DNA of 64,000 bases from Hypomyces perniciosus (lineage: Eukaryota; Ascomycota; Sordariomycetes; Hypocreales; Hypocreaceae), in the NCBI GenBank assembly GCA_008477525.1, contig SPDT01000002.1:2480001-2544000 (forward strand). The letters run 5' to 3'. The position numbers and the translations under genes were made by a program. Below are positions 48,067 to 57,467 of this stretch, piece after piece. The notes under the pieces are model-generated. The model did not search any database and was not told where the DNA came from. It worked only from the letters and a program-made list of their open reading frames with translations. Within the stretch, counting starts at the first letter, position 1; every line of letters begins with the position of its first letter.

Positions 48067-48993
48067 ATGGCTACTACTCAAAATGCAATCGCCACTAAAG
48101 GTCCAGGAGTGGCCAAATCAGGCAATGACCAACAGATGCCTAAGCTTCGAGACGATTCCTTGCTTATCAAGACAGTGGCCGTGGCTCTGAACCTATCCCA
48201 TTGGAAGCACATCAAGTACCTTGTAGAACAACCAGGCCCAATGGTAGGCTGCGACTATGCTGGAAACATCGAGGCTGTTTGGTTCTAAGGTATCGAAGAC
48301 CTTCAAAAAAGGCGACAGGGTCTGTGTAGTAGCCCATGGGTCTAATGTCGTCCAGCAAGACGACGGCGCTTCTGTTGAGTACATTACCGTCAGGGGGGAT
48401 CTCCAAATTATGATACCCCACAACATCAGTTTCAAGGAGGCAACGACGTTTGGCATTGGTATCACAACTGTCGGACAATGCATGTACTAGTCGCTTGGTT
48501 TCGCTCTGCCTTCTGCACTTACCAAAGATCCCACCTAAATCTTGATCTGCAGAAGCAGTACAGCAACGGGTGCACTTGGCGTTCAATTTGCCGAGCTGTT
48601 GGACTATACTGTTTTAACAACGTGTTCATCACATAACAGGAATTGGTCAAGCCTGTGGGCGAAGACACTATCTTTGATTATAAGGACCCCGACCACGCGA
48701 AGGAAATTCGTGAATAAATAAATAACAAGCTTAAATTGGCCTGGGATACAATTGCTCTTCCCACATCAATCCAGATCTGTGCCGACTCACTGGCATCGAC
48801 ACCGAACACAAAATATCATTCCCTCCTACTAGTCAAATTCCAGCGCAGCGACGTCAATACATCATTTAAAATGGCATGCACTGCCTTTGGCAAGGAGTTT
48901 TTCTTTGGTGACCAGAAATATGAGGCCAATCAGGAAGAAAGCTTTGGGAACTAATCCGAGAGTTGCTTGGAACCGGCAAGATTAAAGTCCCTT
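48067..48993 (+). pseudogene. Decayed zinc-type oxidoreductase (enoyl-reductase/ToxD-like)
   Basis: The frame from the ATG at 48067 reads MATTQNAIATKGPG, LLIKTVAVALNLSHWKHIKY, then PGPMVGCDYAGNIEAV. An extra T near 48281 shifts it. The next frame continues KVSKTFKKGDRVCVVAHG and FKEATTFGIGITTVGQCMY, then stops at 48535. Later fragments (ILICRSSTATGALGVQFAEL, KLAWDTIALPTSIQICADS, FGKEFFFGDQKYEANQEE) complete the order of a medium-chain reductase with a degraded nucleotide-binding loop. This family includes trans-acting enoyl reductases of polyketide pathways, but no polyketide synthase lies in the window. At least three frame changes or stops make it non-functional. Confidence 0.75.
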
Positions 48994-49561
48994 AACTTTG
49001 CGCGAGAAATAGACTGGAAGGTGTCTTGGATGGCTTCGAGGCTAGAAAAAGAACAAGATCAGCGGTGAAAAGTTGGTGTATAAATTGTGGGCAGTGAGGG
49101 GCGATTATTATAACCGCACGAGTAAGCTGGAATGACCTCTAAATCTTAAGTTCTCAAGCTGTGACGTGTTTTACTGTATTTCCTTTATTCGTTGGTCTTG
49201 GGAAACTCATAGTAGGAGCCTAGGCAATTGCCAAAATCTTAGGTTTGACCTGTTAGATCGTTGCTGAGGCTGACAACGAGACATAATAATTTCATCCTGA
49301 CTTTTTGAAGGGGCATTGTAAACATATTTCAACCCCACATCTGAATCGCGAAGTGCGGCTGCCAGGATGAAAGTGAATCAAGATATTAGAACACTGGTTG
49401 ACCCTATAATCCACCCAACGAATATGCCACCATAGACTTGAGGTTCTGCCCACGCATAAAGTTGAGTTTCAAATATGGTCCAAAAAATGTTTTCAAGTTT
49501 CTGCCTTGCTATTTACAAAACTCATAGATTTCCTTATACAGAAAGCCCTAAGATGACTGCC
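48994..49561. other. Intergenic, no gene recognised
   Basis: About 570 bp between the reductase relic and the GFA gene. No structure seen. Confidence 0.4.
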
Positions 49562-50187
49562 CTAAGAGAGGGTCTGTTTACCATCCACAGACCAGTTGAT
49601 CTGCCGTTGGCCAAAGATATCCATTCTCGCTGGAATGACTTCGTCGAAGAGTGATGCCTTTATCAAAAGTTTTTCCGGCATAGTCACGTCAAGAGAATAG
49701 ACTGGGCTGTATAGTGATTTCAATCTGTTAGCAAACACTGGGCGATTGCATGTTCTAGAACCAATTTGAACATACCTTCCACATGTCTGGCAAAAATATC
49801 GCTAATTATATATACCGTTAGTATGAGTCTCTATAACAAATGAACAGACAGATATAGTTGACTTACCTTTACTACATTTCCCGTGGTCGTGTTGCTGTCT
49901 CTATACTCCTTCAGAGCGCTCTGGGGATCACCAACCACAACATCCCCCTCATTGAGAACATAGTTGATGGAATGTGCTATCTGATGTTAGGTGGTTCGTT
50001 TAGCAGCATTTCATGGTATGTGACGTACGTCCACCCGCACGGCGGCAATTGAGACTATGGCTGTTAGTTGATAAACGGCACAGAGTAGAGGATAGACTTG
50101 CCAATGACAAGCAATAGTCAGTGAAGGGGTCACAGAAAGTGAGATGGTGACTGAGCCACAATTGCAATGTCCCCTTATAGCAGTCAT
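49562..50187 (-). CDS. GFA/CENP-V domain protein (glutathione-dependent formaldehyde-activating enzyme-like)
   Basis: Predicted 130 residues from five small exons on the minus strand: 50187-50102, 50054-50029, 49976-49867, 49801-49776 and 49706-49562. The phases 2, 1, 0, 2 close at a TAG. Intron 1 has a GC donor (GCAAGT), a recognised minor class; the others are GT...AG. The model restores all zinc ligands of the family: Cys8 and Cys10 in GHCNCGS, Cys27, Cys29 and Cys32 in CHCLNCRRAGG, and Cys78 and Cys81 in RYFCQTCGSPVYS. None of the exons is long enough to stand out as an open frame. GFA proteins bind zinc and are linked to thiol-adduct metabolism; most fungal members have no known substrate. 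The exact fit of five exons makes the model convincing. Confidence 0.85.
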
Positions 50188-51013
50188 TTTGGAAATCGTG
50201 TTTGCTGCTTAACAGGGTGCTATATTCGCAATGCTGGATGGCTGTTGGGAGAATTCAATGTATTTTCGGCACTTGGTTGATTGAGTGGCCTTTATACTAG
50301 TAATACAAAAGCTTAGCTGTGGAAAATATCTAGAATATTCCCTCCAATAGTGAATAACAATAGGCCACAGGAGTGCTGCATTGCGAAATACTGACCCAAG
50401 AGTCATAGACGGCTTAATAATGTGGTTTACAAAAATTACCGGAAGTGGAAATCGGTCGATCGGATCTGATCTCGGAGCAAATTTTAGTCTAGTGTGCGTG
50501 CCGCTCGCTAGTACGAATGGTACCGAGCCGTCCAGACCCATCCATAGTTCGGTTTCGAGACAGGTGAACAGGATTCCAGAGGAGAAAGGATTTTCAAGCG
50601 AGATCATGTTAGAATTGGCGCCAAGAACTAAATTATTAAGCACTTACTCCGTACTCTTGATGCGGTAATTGGAAGACTCTGTAGCAGGAAAAGATAGTGT
50701 AAATCTCCGGAAATGGAAATCGGCATACTAGAAACAAGTCTTTGCCGAACGTTTCTGGGGAACATGTCTTGTGGCCTCATCTTACTAATCCTAAGGTTTT
50801 CGAGCCTACATTTCAGCCGAATTCAGATAAAAGTCCATTGAGAATGCAACGATGCTGGAGTCTTTAAAAAGGGCATGAAGCACTTTACCTTCTCCACGAC
50901 ATCATCCCCTGACAACTTCATTCACCTTCTCAACAGCTTGTTTTTGATCCCCATACAGTAATCACCGTATCTTCATCACGCTCTATTACATCCACACTCC
51001 CTCATCTTCTAAT
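50188..51013. other. Divergent promoter region between GFA and alcohol dehydrogenase genes
   Basis: About 825 bp. A minus-strand frame (50209-50643) has no domain and is probably spurious. TACTCCGTA is at 50645. The 100 bp before 51014 are pyrimidine-rich (many CTTC/CATC), typical of a highly expressed fungal promoter. Confidence 0.45.
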
Positions 51014-52036
51014 ATGGCATCACTCCCGAAAACGTACAAGGCCGTCATCCTCCACGAGGCCGACGCACCGTTCAAGCTTCACGATGTAGAGCTTAAGCAC
51101 CCAGGCCCAGGTCACGTCCTCGTCAAGGTTATCGCCTGTGGTGTGTGCTTCTCTGATGTCGCCCTTGCAAGCGGCGACATGGGCAACGACGTCTTCCCTC
51201 GAACTCCCGGACACGAGCTTATCGGCGATATTGTCGAGATTGGTGAAGATGTCAAGCATCTCGTGGTAGGACAGCGAGTTGGAGGCCCTTGGCACGGTGG
51301 CCATGACGGCACTTGCAGACAGTGCCGGCGCGGCCAGTTCCAAATGTGCGATCACCAAGCTATCAACGGCGTGACTCGGGACGGTGGCTTTGCTGAGTAC
51401 GTCCTCCTGCGCCAGGAGAGTGTCGTTCGCGTGCCCAGGGACATCGATCCCGCCGAGGCTACCCCCCTATTGTGCGCGGGAGTTACCGTTTTCAATGGAA
51501 TCCGAAGAATGAACGTTGAACAGGGTGCCCTCGTCGCCGTCCAAGGTCTCGGTGGCTTGGGCCACCTTGCGGTACAGTATGCCAGCAAGATGGGATATGA
51601 AGTCGTGGTTCTTTCATCAGGCGATGATAAGGCCGCCTTGGCCAAGGAGCTCGGCGCTCATCAATACATAAACACCAAGACGACCGACGGCCCTGCTGAA
51701 CTCGCCAAACTCGGGGGAGCCTCCATTATCATTCAAACTGCCCCAAACCCCAAGGTCATAGGCAGACTGGTCAGTGCTCTTGCACCAAATGGCAAACTGT
51801 TGTGCTTGACTCCAGTTGGTGATGTGGATTTTGATACCAATGCGTTGGTTTCGGGCGGCCGGAGTGTTCACGGCTGGCCCAGCGGCCACGCTCTGGATAG
51901 CGAGGATGCTATTCGATTCGCTCAAGTACACAACATCAGGTGCATGATCGAAAAATATGCCCTGGCTGATGTGCAAAAGGCTGTCGACAGTTTGGTAGAG
52001 GGCAAACCTCGTTTCAGGAATATTTTAATGATGTAA
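51014..52036 (+). CDS. Zinc-dependent alcohol dehydrogenase (medium-chain family)
   Basis: Intronless, 340 residues. The GroES-like domain has the catalytic-zinc Cys in ACGVCFSD (residues 41-48) and the GHE motif (His67, Glu68). The structural-zinc lobe HDGTCRQCRRGQFQMCD lacks the first of the four usual cysteines, a variation common in fungal members. The Rossmann fold has GLGGLGHLAVQYASKMG. The C-terminal RFRNILMM is typical. It would interconvert a primary alcohol and an aldehyde with NAD(P)H in the cytosol. Similarity to the fungal ADH/cinnamyl-alcohol-dehydrogenase-like group is clear, but the physiological substrate is not. Confidence 0.92.
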   Translation: MASLPKTYKAVILHEADAPFKLHDVELKHPGPGHVLVKVIACGVCFSDVALASGDMGNDVFPRTPGHELIGDIVEIGEDVKHLVVGQRVGGPWHGGHDGTCRQCRRGQFQMCDHQAINGVTRDGGFAEYVLLRQESVVRVPRDIDPAEATPLLCAGVTVFNGIRRMNVEQGALVAVQGLGGLGHLAVQYASKMGYEVVVLSSGDDKAALAKELGAHQYINTKTTDGPAELAKLGGASIIIQTAPNPKVIGRLVSALAPNGKLLCLTPVGDVDFDTNALVSGGRSVHGWPSGHALDSEDAIRFAQVHNIRCMIEKYALADVQKAVDSLVEGKPRFRNILMM

Positions 52037-53041
52037 TAAATAGCAAATAGAATTAAGATTTTCTGATGGAAAAATTAATGGTAAAGCCAAGCTATTGCTA
52101 TTGCAATATGGTTGAATATCTTATGGTGGGCGGAAAACCTACCGTGAATGTTCATGATGTCCTATAAGGGGATGAACTCCTCTTATTATATCTCCTCCTA
52201 TCTCCTCCACATCTGCGTGATCACCCGAGAGGGATCAAAATCCCCCGGGTTGTAAACGCCTGACGCTAAACGTCGAAATGCATATTACTAGTGAAGAAGC
52301 GAGAAGGAAACCCACAATTCTCGACGTTACCTCGGACTGTGTGAGTGACATAATGCGGGTCGGACTTCGTAGTAGCATCTAGATCGTTTTTGTCTCTACT
52401 CATTATCCACTGTAGCATCGCCTCTGATTTATTGAAGAGCTCGTTTTATTTCTCATCGAAGCGTTGTCGGTGCCCGGTTATATGGATTGAATGAAACTCG
52501 TTTATCGGTCTTAGCGGTAACTCCGGGATGATGAAAACACTCGGCGCCCGATCTCCGGCATACGAGACTCGGTGTGGACCGTTGGTCCGTTGATCTGACA
52601 TAAGTGTGGAGCAGGGAACCAGACTATTTCTACTGCTCTCCCGGCGATATCGTCCTGGATAGAGCCGTAATAGCCGCCGGAATCCGTGGAAGTGTGAGAT
52701 GTCTATGCCGGGATGTCTTCTATCACCCCGGAGCAAAAGAGGCTCATATCCGACTTACGAATACGCTGTACTAAAGGACAAACTATCACATCGTATGGAG
52801 CAGTATTTATCAGCAAGCGCGCGGATAGTGTATCTGTTGCTTATATTTAGATTGAGTTCTGTATTAGCTTAGAAATCATTTAGCCTAAAGACAAATTTAA
52901 TTGAGAAAGCAATACATACATACCAGACCGTGCTCAGATATGTATAAGCTCCATGCTCCTTAAAAATAGTGAACCCATTCCATTGCTTGGCAGGAACAGA
53001 GCCCTTCGCCTCCCATACAACACCTTTTACAATTTATAGTC
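52037..53041. other. Intergenic, no gene recognised
   Basis: About 1 kb. Direct repetition TATCTCCTCCTATCTCCTCC is at about 52188-52208. No gene. Confidence 0.4.
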
Positions 53042-53836
53042 ATGATGCATCTCTCATTGCCCAAGAGCATCCTTGCTCTGATGACCACCTTGACTGTTAC
53101 CCTGGCACAGACCCCTCCAGGGTTCGAGCCAGCAACAGCAAATGGCTTACAGGTGCGATACGGCAACCAAACCATAACTGCGGGAGCCATACGGCCTCAA
53201 GCATGTAAGTGTCTAGTTAAGGATTATCATTTCAACTTCACGTATAGCAGAGCTAATTTCTCCGATTTACCAGCTCTCAACGACCAGCCAGTTCTTGCTG
53301 TTACCCCTGCGGACAGCTCCCCATACATCGTATTCATGATAGACACCAGCGTCGTGCTGCAACCAGGATCACCCGCGACAACCCTTATCCACTGGCTTGA
53401 TCCGGGTTTAAGTGCTGCCGGCAGAGAGTCGTCGCTCACCGAGAGCGCTGGTGCGTTGGCGCCATATCTTCCCCCTGCGCCTCCGCCCGGACAAACACAC
53501 ACATACGTCTTCCTGCTGTACAGGCAACCGACTAACTTCACGCTGCCGGATACGTGGACGAGATACTTCTCCAATATTACAGCGAGTACATTTAACCGCA
53601 TTGGCTTCAACCTCACCGAGTTCACAAGAGCAACAGGACTGGGAGGAGAACCCGTTGCCGCCAACTGGCTTCGTGTGTCTTCCGCAACGAATTCGTCAAG
53701 TACCGGTACTGCAACACCAACACGAGGCGGACCAACAAGTGTCCCAACGTCGAGCGCTCCGAGAAGTCTAGTCCTTGGGGACTTGATGAGTTTGGTTTTT
53801 GCTGCTGTTGCGTTGACCATCTTTGGATTTTGTTAG
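53042..53836 (+). CDS. Secreted PEBP-like protein, probably GPI-anchored
   Basis: Predicted 241 residues from exons 53042-53204 and 53274-53836. The GTAAGT donor and the TTACCAG acceptor restore ...IRPQA-SLNDQPVLAV.... Reading straight through also stays open but inserts 23 unlikely residues, so the spliced form is preferred. A signal peptide (LPKSILALMTTLTVTLAQ) is followed by a phosphatidylethanolamine-binding-protein fold: SSPYIVFMIDTSV, a TLIHWLDPG strand, PPGQTHTYVFLLYRQP and FNRIGFNLTEF. A Ser/Thr-rich stretch and a C-terminal hydrophobic segment (LMSLVFAAVALTIFGFC) suggest a GPI anchor. Fungal secreted PEBP-like proteins have no settled role. Confidence 0.85.
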   Translation: MMHLSLPKSILALMTTLTVTLAQTPPGFEPATANGLQVRYGNQTITAGAIRPQACKCLVKDYHFNFTYSRANFSDLPALNDQPVLAVTPADSSPYIVFMIDTSVVLQPGSPATTLIHWLDPGLSAAGRESSLTESAGALAPYLPPAPPPGQTHTYVFLLYRQPTNFTLPDTWTRYFSNITASTFNRIGFNLTEFTRATGLGGEPVAANWLRVSSATNSSSTGTATPTRGGPTSVPTSSAPRSLVLGDLMSLVFAAVALTIFGFC

Positions 53837-54197
53837 TTTGGGCAAGAGGATTCAGATATTCCGCTGGAGCCCGGACACTTTACCATCGCACAATCCCAAT
53901 ATGTCCTTAAGTGACCTAAGCTGGTCAAAATATGCAGCAGTGTTTCTAATCTAATTGCCATTAATAACTGGCCTCGGCTGGCTTATATTATATACTTAAA
54001 ACCTTGATATTTACATAACGCTTCAAGCGCATTTACGACAGTTTGTCTTACACGCTGTACGCCATTCTCATTTTGTTCACGACGTGTAAAAGCGAATAGC
54101 AAGCACTCCAAATTTCGTCAAGATAGCTACATACTCAGTGTTAAAGACCATGGAGCCATGTCTTGATGATTTATGCCAGGTATACGGAGTACTCCGT
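53837..54197. other. Left flank of the integrated Rep element
   Basis: About 360 bp of host-like sequence after the PEBP gene. It ends with the perfect 16-bp palindrome TACGGAGTACTCCGTA at 54183-54198, exactly at the element's left boundary. Confidence 0.6.
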
Positions 54198-54410
54198 AAG
54201 GGTCCCCGATCCCCGTGCCCCAAATTGCGGGTACGCTCGAGAGGGAGAACAGCCAGTAGAAACGAGGGACGAGTTGAGCAATTAGACGTGAGGAATGGAG
54301 TGGATCATGTGGTTCAGTGGACGTGATTGCGTAGCTTTCTTGAGTCCATTGGTTGGTCCGGAGTGTGCTAGCATGGAGGATCCACAAACGACCGTACAAT
54401 GTGGGAGGGA
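54198..54410 (+). repeat. 5' common region, copy 1 (unit B), with three iterons
   Basis: Begins AAGGGTCCCC. Three tandem 7-bp units GGTCCCC, GATCCCC and GTGCCCC lie at 54201-54221. Later blocks shared with copy 2 are AGCCAGTA, CATTGGTTGGT and GGATCCACAAACGACCGTAC followed by GTGGGAGG. Iteron arrays near a nick site are what Rep proteins of geminivirus-type replicons bind, so this is a candidate origin. Confidence 0.7.
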
Positions 54411-54765
54411 GTTCTATTAGGAGGGGTGCGCCCGACTTCTTTCGAGGAGAGTGAACTTGGTTCTGTAAACAATCTTTTGAGCGGAGCGATCATTTGAACA
54501 TAGCAGAGCGATACATTGATTGATGCACTAGGTGAGTACCGATTCTTGTTGGACAGTTTGACTTTTCTTTTTTTCTTTTTATTTCTTGAGAAGATGACTG
54601 ACTGGAGGGAGATACAGATTAGAGATCAGCTGGCTGTTGTTATTCACATTCTGTCCTCTGGTCAGCCTGCACCCAAGGGGGATTGATTCCATAGTCTGAG
54701 AGGGACTGGATTACTGTTGTGAGAGAGTTTGGCTGAGAAGCTTGTTTGATAGCTTGTGGCTGAAG

Positions 54766-55392
54766 ATGGAGTCGGATACCAGTGGTTTGTACTTGACACC
54801 TTGCGAGTCGCAGCCACTAATTGGAGAGAGTGGTGTTCATCCCTCTATTGGATCATTTCGTTCGCCGGAATGTGGTGTAGACTGTGGGAGAGTGTTTGCA
54901 TTGAGTCTCGAGGTGGAACGATTAATTGACCATTATCTGCTTGTTGAAGCAGTTCAAAGGATTGTCAGTGAGACTGTTTGTTCACAACCTGCGGGTAGTT
55001 TATCTTTTGCGTCTTACGGCCGTTATTATGGATGTAGTTCCAGGAGACATCGAGTGTATGATGTTCTTTTTGTATCGGATGCTTGTTTTGTGAGAGAGGA
55101 GGTTCGAGACAGACTTGTGAGAGGACTATCTGAGTATCAATCGTCGTTTGGAATACCGGTTCCTTGTATTGACATGTTTGAGACTAGCTCGCCTGTTCGA
55201 GAGTATCAATTCCCGGAGTGGCTACTCACATGGTTGTATAGATGTTCGTCTAGAGTCCATGGACGAGATGGTGAGACATTTGGTAGTATGGGTGATGTTA
55301 TTAGTCTTTTGATTGGGCGACCTGAGGAGATATGTAGTTTCACTGAGTCATTGGTGAGTTGTATATCCATTCCACTTAGTACAGATAGATAG
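54766..55392 (+). CDS. Unknown 208-residue protein of unit B
   Basis: Open frame from the ATG at 54766 (MESDTSGLYLTPCESQPLIG) to TAG at 55390; the frame extends upstream only to a TTG. No intron is needed. The protein is slightly acidic to neutral and Cys/Ser-rich (about 12 Cys), with predicted helices around LSLEVERLIDHYLLVEAVQR and EEVRDRLVRGLSEYQ, an Arg patch CSSRRHRVYDVLF, and no basic N-terminal arm of the sort expected of a geminivirus capsid protein. No motif of a nuclease, helicase or movement protein is visible. Its position behind a copy of the shared region suggests expression and replication together with the Rep unit. I do not recognise it. It is uninterrupted, arguing for recent integration or constraint. 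Confidence 0.6.
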   Translation: MESDTSGLYLTPCESQPLIGESGVHPSIGSFRSPECGVDCGRVFALSLEVERLIDHYLLVEAVQRIVSETVCSQPAGSLSFASYGRYYGCSSRRHRVYDVLFVSDACFVREEVRDRLVRGLSEYQSSFGIPVPCIDMFETSSPVREYQFPEWLLTWLYRCSSRVHGRDGETFGSMGDVISLLIGRPEEICSFTESLVSCISIPLSTDR

Positions 55393-55435
55393 ATAACCCC
55401 CGGAGGGCCAGTCTTGAGGTATAAAAGGTATCCCC

Positions 55436-56010
55436 TTGGGGTGCAGAGCGGCCGTAGGACGCGATGTGAATAGTTACTTCCTAGTGTTATTGTTTAGATA
55501 GTATTATTTAATTATTATTGTTATTATTTTGACTTTATGTATACGATTTAGAGAGAGTATTTGTGAAATGATTTATTGATGATAATGTAGATGTGATGAT
55601 TATTGTAGATAATGTTGTTGTGATTTTAATTGATGAGAGTGACTGTGTGAGATGTTATTTTGTAGCGACCAGAGGGAGCATGCGAAGCAGTCAAGTGGTG
55701 CAGATAAACACCAAAGAACACGATCCTGGGCACGGGGACCCTTGCGACGAGAGGAGCAAGCAGTGTGAGCGTGGCGAGCACTGAGGAAGAGCGCAGCGAT
55801 GACAAACACGAGTGGGCGAGTGTGAGAGGTTCGGAGAATCTCAGTCGAGTGGGCGAGACGGAACAACCACGAGCCAATAGCGAGATGGGGTGTTTAAATC
55901 TGAGTGAGATTTAATCCGGGATTCGAAACGAGAGAGCGTTTTGATGTCACTTTTAGCTGTACGGAGTATGGCGAGTGACTCCTGGGACCTGATTTCTTAT
56001 GTTTGGTAAT
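55436..56010 (+). repeat. 3' common module, copy 1 (end of unit B)
   Basis: Shares with 57560-57916 the blocks GGACCCTTGCGACGAGAGGA, GCAAGCAGTGTGAGCG, GAGCACTGAGGAAGAGCGCA, and an end that runs CTGATTTCT to GTTTGGT. It contains GGGGACCCTT at 55734-55743, the exact reverse complement of the AAGGGTCCCC that opens each unit. Copy 1 retains about 200 bp (55500-55705) missing in copy 2. TACGGAGTA occurs at 55960. Confidence 0.75.
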
Positions 56011-56200
56011 AAGGGTCCCCGATCCCCGTTCCCCAACGTGCATGAAAAGGGAGTGGGAACCAGCCAATAAAGTGAAGACGACCGGAGGGAGCAACACTAG
56101 TGACTAATGCAGACAGACGAGTGGACACGAGGACCGCAGAACCAGATGCGATTGGTTTACCTTTCAGCAGATCCACTTTCGGCCGTACATAGTGGGAGGA
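56011..56200 (+). repeat. 5' common region, copy 2 (unit A), with three iterons
   Basis: Starts AAGGGTCCCC and carries iterons GGTCCCC, GATCCCC and GTTCCCC at 56014-56034. A GTTCCC...GGGAAC pair could form a hairpin arm at 56029-56060. GATCCACTTTCGGCCGTACA and GTGGGAGG match copy 1. A short palindrome GGGGACAGTCCCC follows at about 56211-56223. Confidence 0.7.
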
Positions 56201-56270
56201 CGATTACTTAGGGGACAGTCCCCCGCCTCTTTTTTTTCTTTCCTTTCAATCTTGGATTGTGGACATTACC

Positions 56271-57467
56271 ATGGATACAGAGTGTATAGTTGGGTCGCCC
56301 GTTAGCGATAGCGGGTATGACACGGTTGATCGTCAGTCAAGTGAGGTAGTTCAGGCAAGTCAGGCAAGTGATGCACCTGGTGCACCTTGTGTGCTCAAGG
56401 AAGATAGGGAGTTTGAACTTCAAGGTGTTACCTTTTTTGTGACATACTCGCGGAGTCGAGTTAGTGATAAGGAAGAGTTTCATAGGTGTTTGCGAGAGTC
56501 ACTTGAACCTCATCTACCTGTCGGGGCCGGCACAGAGAAGGCTACTGTTCAGATTTTCGGTAGTAAGGAACTTCACGCGGATGGGATGCCGCACTATCAC
56601 GTGTTACTCTTTTTTTCGAAAAGGGTGCATTGGAGGCGGGCTCGTTCCTGTCTTTCAGTTTGGATTGATGTTGACGGTCGTCGAGAGATCGACACTCATT
56701 CGATTTATATTCGGAAGAAGCGACGTCGAGAGTTGAACGCCAAGTGGTTTGCATGTGTTGAAGCGTATATCGCCAAGGAGGGAGATGTATTCGGAGCTAG
56801 AATTAGCGACCCTGGAAGCAAAGCTCAAAAAGATGAGGTACTGAAGAAGATTATCCAGGCCGAGTATAGGGAGGAGGCCGATTCATTGATCAAAGAACAT
56901 TACCCGCTGAAGTACATCTTCGGTGCAGTTGGTGTTCAATGTTTTTTGAGTGGCAAGAAGGATCTTCCTGCTCAACCACATGTTCCTGACTATGAGCGTC
57001 TTCCTTGGGTTGTGCCAAAAGCGATGCTAGAGTGGCGGGAGAGCAACTTTCCTCCTCCTAATGGTGGAAGACCTGTTCCCTTAGTGATTGTTGGAGAGCC
57101 AAGATGTGGAAAGACTGAGTGGGCGTTGTCGTGGGGGAGGCCAGCTACGATGACTGGCAATTGGAGTGTGGATGAGATTTTGAAACCCGAAGTCACACAT
57201 CTCGTCTTGAACGATATCAACTTGAAGATTTTCCCCAACAAGCGTGATTTTGCTGGGTGTCAGAAATACATTACAGTTACAGGCAAGTATCGGAAGGAGC
57301 AAACTATTACGTGGGGGAGACCAGTAATTTGGACTTGTAATAGAGACAACGATGTAACTAAAGATAAAGTGATTGGAGAGCACTTAAAGAGTTCAGGAGC
57401 TGTTGTGGTGAGACTTAGAAGTAGGAAGCTATATAGAAGTAGGAAGCTATATAGAAATATTAAATGA
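56271..57467 (+). CDS. CRESS/geminivirus-type replication initiator protein (Rep)
   Basis: 398 residues from the ATG at 56271; the upstream in-frame codon at 56259 is GTG. It carries both Rep halves. HUH endonuclease: motif I FFVTYS (residues 55-60), motif II with His-Tyr-His (108-110) in GMPHYHVLLFF, and motif III VEAYIAKEGDVF with catalytic Tyr166 and Lys169. Superfamily 3 helicase: Walker A GEPRCGKT (275-282), Walker B LVLNDI (311-316), and motif C with Asn357 in WTCNRDND, plus the intervening GCQKYITVTGKYRKE block that resembles geminivirus and genomovirus Reps. It would nick the origin, start rolling-circle replication and unwind DNA. No intron, stop or frameshift. A 40-residue Ser/Asp-rich N-terminal extension precedes the endonuclease. 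The last residues come from a short tandem duplication. Confidence 0.9.
   Translation: MDTECIVGSPVSDSGYDTVDRQSSEVVQASQASDAPGAPCVLKEDREFELQGVTFFVTYSRSRVSDKEEFHRCLRESLEPHLPVGAGTEKATVQIFGSKELHADGMPHYHVLLFFSKRVHWRRARSCLSVWIDVDGRREIDTHSIYIRKKRRRELNAKWFACVEAYIAKEGDVFGARISDPGSKAQKDEVLKKIIQAEYREEADSLIKEHYPLKYIFGAVGVQCFLSGKKDLPAQPHVPDYERLPWVVPKAMLEWRESNFPPPNGGRPVPLVIVGEPRCGKTEWALSWGRPATMTGNWSVDEILKPEVTHLVLNDINLKIFPNKRDFAGCQKYITVTGKYRKEQTITWGRPVIWTCNRDNDVTKDKVIGEHLKSSGAVVVRLRSRKLYRSRKLYRNIK

Noticed and set aside
50209..50643. 144-codon minus-strand frame upstream of the GFA gene
   Set aside because: No recognisable motif and it lies in the presumed divergent promoter; the real gene on this strand is the GFA model downstream.
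53572..53582. AATATTAC resembling the geminivirus nonanucleotide
   Set aside because: It lies within PEBP coding sequence, outside the Rep element and not in a hairpin; chance match.
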